This document shows, one piece after another, positions 57,636 to 64,000 of a stretch of 64,000 bases of DNA; the first letter of the stretch is position 1; the number at the start of each line of letters is the position of its first letter. Source of the DNA: Choanephora cucurbitarum (Eukaryota > Mucoromycota > Mucoromycetes > Mucorales > Choanephoraceae); NCBI GenBank assembly GCA_025331435.1, contig JAIWNI010000003.1, forward strand, positions 248,001-312,000, in the 5' to 3' direction. Under the pieces are notes generated by a model. It saw only the letters and a list, made by a program, of their open reading frames with translations. It ran no database searches and was not told where the DNA came from. A program made the position numbers and the translations under genes.

Positions 57636-59147
57636 ATGACGATTATAGATACAACCTGTGTATCAAGGTAAGCTTATTTCGTATCTAGGCGTACTTAACC
57701 TTAACTGTAAATCTGACTTTTGTATGCATAAAGAAGTGATATTCTTAATACTTTTGTTATTCCAAAACCAGTTGTGCATGATCAAAAAGTGACCATTCAT
57801 CATTGGTAACATTATTTTATTTTAAGGTTATTTGGATGACTAAAAATATCTATACTGCTTGATTAGGCAACTACGAGATGTGCTGATTCCTAACGATCAA
57901 CAGCATAAACATGAATTGATTGTTCCTACTGGTCAAGATATCTTTCGAGTAAGCCTATCATTTATAAAGAAAACAGTGTTGACCAATACTTTTTCCTTCA
58001 AAGTATAATTACAAAACGGGACAAAAGAGTTATTTTCTAAAGGATATTGGTTATCCACCCACTTGTATGGCATCTGGGTAAAAATGACTGATATGCATAA
58101 AAAAAAAAAATAAGCTAAAAAGTAAAGGTTAGGTATGGCTATTGGGCAGCTGGTGGACAAAAAGGTGATTTGACATTAAAGGATACTACCAGCGATTATC
58201 AAGTGTAAGTAATAAAAATAAAAAAATAAAAAGAAAATAGAGTGATTTCATACTCTTAAACAGAAGCATTACGACAGCACCAGGATTTACCATCAACAAC
58301 GGTCTTTGTTTCTCTCAACTGAATGGTGAAGTCAGATTGCTTGTTTCGAACAATGACGCTTCTATTCGAATTTATTCTGTGCCGGATTTGGATTTAATTG
58401 ATACCTTAGATTTCCGGACTGCTGTAAATCATAGTAAAGTGATGTATAACATTATTATTTTTCCCTTTGTTACTCATTCTTTTTTGATCTATCAGCTTCT
58501 GTCAGTCCAGATGGTCGTAAGATGATTACTGTAGGCGATGATAACCGAGTTCAGTTATTCCATGTCACTGGTTTAGGTCATTATGAACTAGTCACTACCA
58601 TGGCAGGTAAAATGACATATAACTCTTAATTGTTTGCTATTATTGAGCATTCTCTTTGTTTAGTCTCTCGAGATGCTAATTTCTCAGTTGCCTGGAATCG
58701 TCTGTCTGATAAATTCGCCGTCTCCAGTCAAGATGGTTCCGTTCATGTATGGGATATCCGAAGTAGAAGTCCATTGGCTAAATTCTCAGGGCTTCATTCC
58801 TCCATCACAAAAGGTGCTGCTCGATGTGTCAAATTCAGTCAGACAGGTGCAGTTGATCTATTGGCATTTACTGAACATGTATCACATGTGCATGTGGTAG
58901 ATGCAAGGACATTCGATCACCAACAGACTGTCAGAATTGGTTCCGAAGGCTATGATGTGCCTATTACAGGATTATGCTTCTCTTTGGATAGTCAAAAGAT
59001 GTTTGTTGGTAATTTATCTTATTTGCCCGACTGAATTATATACTAATTTTATTATTTTAAAATCACAAAGGTCTTGAAAATGCTATTTTAGATTTTAGTG
59101 TAGATACAGGATCACGTAGGAGATTTGCTAGTGGTTCTTTACTCTAA
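57636..59147 (+). CDS. WD40-repeat protein (DUF2415-type)
   Basis: Eight exons (57636-57667, 57867-57948, 58004-58077, 58133-58204, 58264-58433, 58496-58606, 58664-59008, 59071-59147) encode 320 residues. WD40-like blades are visible: SNNDASIRIYSVPDLDLID, GDDNRVQLFHV, SSQDGSVHVWDIRS, FTEHVSHVHVVDART, and the last part ITGLCFSLDSQKMFVGLENAILDFSVDTGSRRRFASGSLL. The ending and GYWAAGGQKGDLTL resemble the fungal WD40/DUF2415 proteins of unknown function. Such propellers act as scaffolds, so a protein-binding role is all that can be said. No membrane segments or signal peptide. Exon phases all agree, and the seven introns are 53-199 bp. Confidence 0.82.
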
Positions 59148-59171
59148 ATAAAAAAAAAAGGTGTATATCAT

Positions 59172-59470
59172 TTAACAGCAAATGGAACAACATTCTTCTG
59201 CACAGCAACAACATAAAAGACCGGTTAAAAAGCCTGTGCATCCACCCATACTATTGGATGGTCTTTGTGGTTGCTGAGTATACATCGGCTGTTGAGGCGG
59301 ATAGTAACCTTGGAATGAATTAGGATTCTACAATGAACAATGCCTTTTTTGTTTCGTTTACCTTGTTGTGGTTGACCATAATAGCCTGGTTGATTGCCAT
59401 AGGCTGGATAAGGCTGGGGTTGACCATAATAGGCATTTTGAGGTTTTTGAAAGTGTCCCGCTTGATTCAT
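59172..59470 (-). CDS. CYSTM (cysteine-rich transmembrane module) mini-protein, 81 aa
   Basis: Two exons (59470-59362 and 59308-59172) encode 81 residues. The N-terminal two-thirds is Gln/Pro/Tyr/Gly-rich (YYGQPQPYPAYGNQPGYYGQ), and the end is the CYSTM module: GGCTGFLTGLLCCCAAEECC, then SICC. This family of tail-inserted, possibly palmitoylated small proteins sits at the plasma membrane and is linked to stress tolerance in plants and fungi. The intron acceptor was set at CCAAG (59309) because the earlier TAG gives a stop at once. It lies 24 bp from the stop of the convergent WD40 gene and is divergent from the velvet gene. Confidence 0.8.
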
Positions 59471-59890
59471 TATATATTCAACAGAAAAAGGAAAAAGAAA
59501 GAAGATTATAAAAAAAAAAAGAATAAAAAAGAAAAGGGTAAGTGTACATCATGAAAGATGAGAGCATTTTCCATTTTTGACCTATGACGATATGAGACAA
59601 ATCAAAAAAAATCCTCGGATGTAATGGCACCTTCCTTTTTTGGAGAACTCTTAAGGTCTGATTTACTCTCGCCCCGCTCTCCATTAATGAAGCATATAAA
59701 GTGTTCTTTCTCGCTTCTTTTTTTTCTTTCTTTTTTTTTTTAACTGTCTGTTTTTTACTTTTTTGGTTAACTAGACGTGAATAAAAATTACAATAATCAA
59801 TTGATGTGAGATGTAAATGTGATTGATGCTTTTTTGTTGTCAATATAAGCTTTTCAGCATTAACCTATGGATTAGAATATTTCGAAAACT
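59471..59890. promoter_or_regulatory. Divergent promoter region between CYSTM and velvet genes
   Basis: A 420-bp spacer between two start codons facing apart, with poly-A/T tracts at about 59511-59520 and 59719-59743. A shared promoter is possible. No specific factor site is called. Confidence 0.45.
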
Positions 59891-60807
59891 ATGGAACATG
59901 ACGAGGACGTTTTTCAAACATTCATTGACTACAATGAAGAGGAAGAAACAAAGCCGAAAAAGAAGACAGTCCAATTGACCTTTCTTGAGCCCAATATCGA
60001 TCTAGAGACACCTCAAGCAAGAAAGAGCAGTCGATATCTATTTGACAAGACACTGATGAATGCACTCTCTACCACAACCATAGACGAAGCCCAACTGCAC
60101 CTGGAGATTATGGAGCAACCGGAGCAATGTCGTATTTCTAATTATGGAGATAAAGACAGAAGACCTATCGATCCAGCGCCAATCGTTCGATTGAGATTAG
60201 AGGATGAGTAAAGAATATGCTTGATTTTTTGATGGCCGTCAATTAAGGTTATTGACACAATTTCTATAGGATAAGAGATCACCAACCCTTTTATGTGATT
60301 CAGGTATCCCTTTGGTCTACAGACCATAAGAGACAGTTGGATTTGGTGGAAACAAGGAACCAGTATATGCGTGCACTGATTGGATCTGTCGTGGCCTCTC
60401 CTTCTCTCTTGAAAGGCTTGGAGACCAACAAAGAAGACTATTACTTTGCTTTCCCGGATCTAAGTGTGCGTATCAGTGGTGAATACTGTCTTCAGTTCAA
60501 TCTGATTCATTTGACAAGGTAATCTATCTATGTCTATCCCCCCCTTTTTTTTATATACTTATGTCTAGATAGAAATAAGGTCCTTAAATCTATCTATTCA
60601 AACCCTTTTATTGTCTATACTGCAAAATCATACCCAGGCATGAAAGGTAAATGTTACAAAATAGGCTTGTTTTCTTCTGATATGTTAACCAAGATGATAG
60701 AATCAAGTCCATTAGCCAAACATTTGGCTAAACAAGGTTTAAAACTAACCCTGCGTATGCACCCTCCCAATAACCACAACAGGATATCGGACAATGAAAG
60801 ACAATAA
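59891..60807 (+). CDS. Velvet-domain regulatory protein
   Basis: Four exons (59891-60207, 60270-60518, 60573-60646, 60701-60807) encode 248 residues. After an acidic N-terminus, the velvet domain runs from about residue 75 almost to the end: LEIMEQPEQCRISNYGDKDRR is the first block, then PIVRLRLE, IRDHQPFYVIQVSLWSTD, VVASPSLLKGLE, FAFPDLSVRISGEYCLQF, PFIVYTAKSYPGMKESSPLAK and HLAKQGLKLTLR. Velvet proteins have an NF-kappaB-like DNA-binding fold and form dimers that couple development, light response and secondary metabolism in fungi. This copy has little beyond the domain, more like VelB/VosA/VelC than VeA. Acceptor choices were decided by the conserved KESSPLAKHLAKQG segment. Confidence 0.92.
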
Positions 60808-61453
60808 CACGCTCTATCACCTTATACTTGAAGATTCCCCCCTTTCTCTTTTTCCCTCTCCTTTACCTTCTGTTTCATTCACCTTTTTCTTTAAATGGTT
60901 ACTACTGGGCACCATTTTGCGGTTGTTTACAAATTGGTTTAAAGCAAAAAAAATAGATTAGACAAAAAAAAAAATTAATGACCCTACTCAGTGTGACAAA
61001 AATAAATAAACTCTATTCCTTTATCGGGTAAATTCCGTGTAGACTAATCCTTTTTCGCATAAATGCTATGATTTTCGTGATCGAATTCATTTTAGATTCC
61101 TTTTCATGCCACAGACAACTCTTGTTTTGTTTCATCATAAAGAGTGTTTTGGGCAATAGAAGGAATCTATGTCATGTGTTCACAACAAATGCTTGAGTGA
61201 CAAATAAGACTTATTATTTGACATTCTTTTCATTGATCTCATTGGTCAGACAATCTAGTTATACCTGCAAAAATTAAAATGAATGCTAAAATCAACACAT
61301 ACACAGTACAATCACGCTTTAAAGTCAGTCAATGAGCAATTGATGACAATGCCCCCCCTCCCTTATTTGGACGCTACTTGAAAATTCTGCATAATTCTTT
61401 CTTTATAAAAGGACAAACAATTTATTTTGCTTATTAATGAAGAAAAAAAGGGT
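60808..61453. other. Convergent 3' spacer, 0.65 kb
   Basis: 3' flanks of the velvet and RPL10 genes. Contains pyrimidine tracts near 60838-60890, A-runs near 60946-60975 and a C7 run at 61353-61359. No gene seen. Confidence 0.5.
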
Positions 61454-62104
61454 CTAATGTTTAGCAGCCTCTTTAAAGTAGTTGGCAAGAGGACCCTTTT
61501 GAGGAACAAATTTGACATAACAACCATCTGGTCTGAGTTTACCAGCAGCACGGGCTTCAACATATTCCTCACGAGAGAGAGGAGTGAATCCCCACTTTTT
61601 GGAAATAATGATCTTTTGTTGACCAGGAAACTTGTATTTACAACGTCTCAAGGCTTCAATGACAACAGCTTTGTTGGAGTCTTTGGAACGAACAGAGAAG
61701 ATGATCTGGCCAATGTTGACACGGGCCACCAGACCATTGGGCTTACCAAAAGCACCACGCATACCAGTTTGCAATCGATCAGCACCAGCACAAGACAACA
61801 TTTTGTTGATACGGGTAACATGGTAAGGGTGAACACGGATACGCATATGGAATGAATCTTTACCGGATGTCTTGGACATGTACTTGTTGGCACAGATACG
61901 ACCTGCTTCCAATGCTTCAGCTGAGAGTTGTTCGTATTCGTTGGATACAAGGTGAATACAGAGAGGGAAGTCATCTACAGAGGCCTTTTTGCGGCCTAGA
62001 TCGTATATTCTGAGTTTGGCATCAGGTACACCACGGTTGTATCTTGACTTGGGATAAGGCTTGTTTTTACAGTAACGATAACAGCGAGCAGGACGTCGAC
62101 CCAT
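61454..62104 (-). CDS. RPL10: 60S ribosomal protein uL16
   Basis: A single exon of 216 residues. It starts [20 protein letters not shown] and shows the family core: [55 protein letters not shown] and [11 protein letters not shown], the last close to the P-loop next to the peptidyl-transferase centre. It is added late to the 60S subunit in the cytoplasm with Sqt1 and Lsg1. Strong codon bias. The mRNA leader ends in 15 A residues directly before the ATG (62105-62119 as T on the plus strand). The gene is divergent from the MCT-like transporter. Confidence 0.97.
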   Translation of the reverse strand: MGRRPARCYRYCKNKPYPKSRYNRGVPDAKLRIYDLGRKKASVDDFPLCIHLVSNEYEQLSAEALEAGRICANKYMSKTSGKDSFHMRIRVHPYHVTRINKMLSCAGADRLQTGMRGAFGKPNGLVARVNIGQIIFSVRSKDSNKAVVIEALRRCKYKFPGQQKIIISKKWGFTPLSREEYVEARAAGKLRPDGCYVKFVPQKGPLANYFKEAAKH

Positions 62105-62778
62105 TTTTTTTTTTTTTTTGAAAGGAAATGAAAAAGTTAGAAATCAAAAAAAAAATCAATGAAGAAGCTCATTTATAAATGTCATATTTCAATGAATTAC
62201 TAATCCTCTTCTGCGGCAAGTTGTGACAGCCGAAAATCCCCACTCTTTTTTTTTTGTGTGTGTATAATTCATTGGCTCATGGCCATACTTTAAGTAAATC
62301 AAATACGATTGGGCTTATGGTATTTTTATTTGCTTTAATTATGATCCTACCTTTCATTTTCTATTTCTCTAAAAGGAGTAAAAGACAAAGATCTTTCATT
62401 TGTTGATTTGCATAATCTAAAGTTGATCACAGGCATCATTGACGTTTCTTATTGGTTATCGGCGTACGGAAAAAGAAAAAGCTTCCAAAAAGAAAAAGGC
62501 TCATATTGGGACTAGTTTTCAAAAAGCTGATTAAGCCTAATTGACCCTGAAGATTGGTTTCTAAACAACTTCAAAATAGCATGGATAATACTTGAATTAC
62601 ATAATCACCAAATCAGCATTAGTTTAAAAAAAAAAAGTAGGCATTTTATTGATTTGGACAATAGCAATGAAACTTTCACCTATCAAAAGAAAGAGAAACT
62701 GCTTAACCAATAAGTGAAAAAAAAATCTTTTTTTTTTTCTAAACAATTTTTTTTTCCTTTCTTTCTTATTTCACTGAA
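62105..62778. promoter_or_regulatory. Divergent promoter region between RPL10 and the MCT-like gene
   Basis: About 670 bp. A poly-T run (62105-62119) abuts the RPL10 start. A pyrimidine tract (TTTTTTTTTTCTAAACAATTTTTTTTTCC) at about 62729-62757 precedes the transporter start. Two copies of a short AAAAAGAAAAAG stretch lie at about 62470-62495. No factor sites are called. Confidence 0.5.
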
Positions 62779-64000
62779 ATGGCTATAGAAGGAAATGAGT
62801 CGAATGATTCAACAGTAAAAAGTGTCTCAATCTCAAATGAATATGATGCCAAATCAACACATTCAGATACAGCCAGTGCTATCACTCCTCCTGATGGTGG
62901 TAGAGGCTGGCTTGTAGTGGCAGGCTCCTTTTTGGTAAATATGTCAATAAGTCATGGCATAGGCTGGCATTGAAATTAATTGATTTCTCTTGTTGTTAGG
63001 GCATGTTCTCAATGTAAAAAAAAAATAAGCTTGATGGCTAACTTCTTCATGCTCACTTTATTTTTTGTCTTTTAGTTTTGGCTATAATTACAGTTGGGGT
63101 GTCTATCTCAACCTCTATAAATCTCAAGTCTATGTTGGCCAGATGAGTACACTCTCTTGGATTGGTTCTATCTGTGTAGCCTTGTTTTTCATTACAGGTC
63201 CAATCAACCAATTTGTGATTGAAAAGATGGGATTCAAATATATGTTGATGACAGGTACTGTCTTGTGTACAGCTGCCTTGATCTTGGCTAGTTTTGCAAC
63301 ACAGGTATGGCAGATATTCTTGACTCAGGGTGTCTTGTTTGGTTTGGGTGCCTCTTTTGTCTCTCTGCCCTGCATTGGTGCTCCTCAACAATGGTTCTCT
63401 ACTAAGCGTGGTTTGGCGATTGGTTTAGCCATGTCAGGTAGTGGTATAGGTGGCCTTGTGGTAGCCAATATCAGTATGGCTGTCATCAAGAGCCTAGGTT
63501 ATCGTTGGGCCTTGCGAGTAGATGGTATCATTGTGTTTGTGTTGTTGTCGATCTCTTCCTTTCTGGTACGTCCCTTTGGCGATGTCAGAAAGACTGGTGG
63601 TGGAAGAAAATTGTTTAATTGGTACTTGTTCAAGAACCCTATGTTTGTAGCCATGTTTCTTCATGGTCTCATCACTACCTTTGGTTATATGGTAAACAAA
63701 AAAATGTGTTGACATGGCGTTTTATTGAGATAACTGACAAGATCTATTAGACACCTTTCTTTTTACTACCCTCACATGCAAATGCTCTTCAACTAGACCC
63801 TTGGGTCGGTACCAATCTATCGGCCATCATGTCTGCAGTGAATGCAGTAGCTCGTGTCTTTACAGGCTACATGGGCGATAAACTAGGTCGTTTCAACAGT
63901 CTGTTCCTCTGTACCTTCTTCTGTGGTGTCTGCTGCTTGGCGATCTGGATCAACGTACATAACGAAGCTACCCTCTGGGTCTTTGCTGTTCTCTATGGCT
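62779..64000 (+). CDS. MFS transporter, monocarboxylate (MCT/SLC16) type, 3' truncated by window
   Basis: Four exons are visible (62779-62934, 63000-63013, 63076-63691, 63751 to the window end). The polar N-terminus leads into PPDGGRGWLVVAGSFL, the family signature ([D/E]G[G/S][W/Y]GW type) just before TM1. After it come YSWGVYLNLYKS, QVWQIFLTQGVLFGLG, STKRGLAIGLAMSGSGIGGL and GDKLGRFNSL. About nine membrane segments are present before the cut. Such fungal MCT-like proteins carry carboxylates or, in some cases, riboflavin and other small molecules; the substrate is unknown. Exon 2 is only 14 bp, supplying GMFS plus part of an Ile codon; without it the phases of exons 1 and 3 do not join. Confidence 0.88.

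Noticed and set aside
61427..61855. A 142-codon plus-strand frame over RPL10
   Set aside because: It is antisense to the RPL10 exon, which is complete and unmistakable.

Overview
This window looks like nuclear DNA of an early-diverging filamentous fungus, most likely a Mucorales-type Mucoromycota. The reasons are AT-rich DNA, dense genes with many 45-70 bp GT-AG introns, fungal families (chitin-precursor enzyme Gna1, velvet-domain factor, Lcb3-type phosphatase, Rpc82), and relics of fungal DNA transposons. The genus is an inference; nothing here fixes the species. All exon models were built by hand from reading frame and GT-AG signals, and each summed to a whole number of codons.

0-12 kb: the 3' end of a Gln-rich protein, a bHLH transcription factor (minus), a long gene-poor stretch, a seven-TM-type TM7S3/TM198-like membrane protein (minus), a dead DDE transposase with an unusual 22-bp periodic repeat block at its 5' side, and a roughly 1-kb MULE-like element bounded by near-perfect terminal inverted repeats.

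12-29 kb: a TDG/MUG-family uracil-DNA glycosylase, RNA polymerase III subunit Rpc82/RPC3, an orphan C-terminal subtilase fragment, Gna1, a membrane-anchored acid-lipase-like hydrolase divergent from a tail-anchored EEP-fold phosphodiesterase, a hexose-transporter-like MFS protein, an HNH-like protein of unknown role, and a dual-specificity phosphatase.

29-39 kb: a decayed Tnp2-like transposon ORF, a secreted proline-rich repeat precursor with dibasic Kex2-type sites, a PLC-like phosphodiesterase with signal peptide and C-terminal HDEL, and a CHFR-like RING E3 ligase.

39-53.8 kb: a PKA catalytic subunit, an Lcb3-type sphingoid-base-1-phosphate phosphatase (10 exons), a small unrecognised protein, a HAD-fold protein of the Swiss-Army-Knife RNA-repair type, an OSR1/SPAK/Fray-like Ste20 kinase carrying five RFx[V/I/L] motifs, and ribosomal protein eS4.

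53.8-64 kb: a 3.9-kb gene-poor stretch with decayed coding traces, a WD40 protein, a CYSTM mini-protein divergent from a velvet-domain protein, ribosomal protein uL16 (RPL10) divergent from an MCT-like transporter that runs off the window end.

The genes do not form one pathway or a metabolic cluster. Most are housekeeping or signalling genes in divergent or convergent pairs with short spacers. The most unusual loci are the Kex2-type proline-rich precursor (32.2-33.2 kb), the HDEL-tailed PLC-like protein (35-36.4 kb), the kinase with its own array of docking-type motifs (48.9-51.5 kb), and the 22-bp repeat block (10.47-10.60 kb). I recognised no tRNA, rRNA, spliceosomal RNA or CRISPR array.
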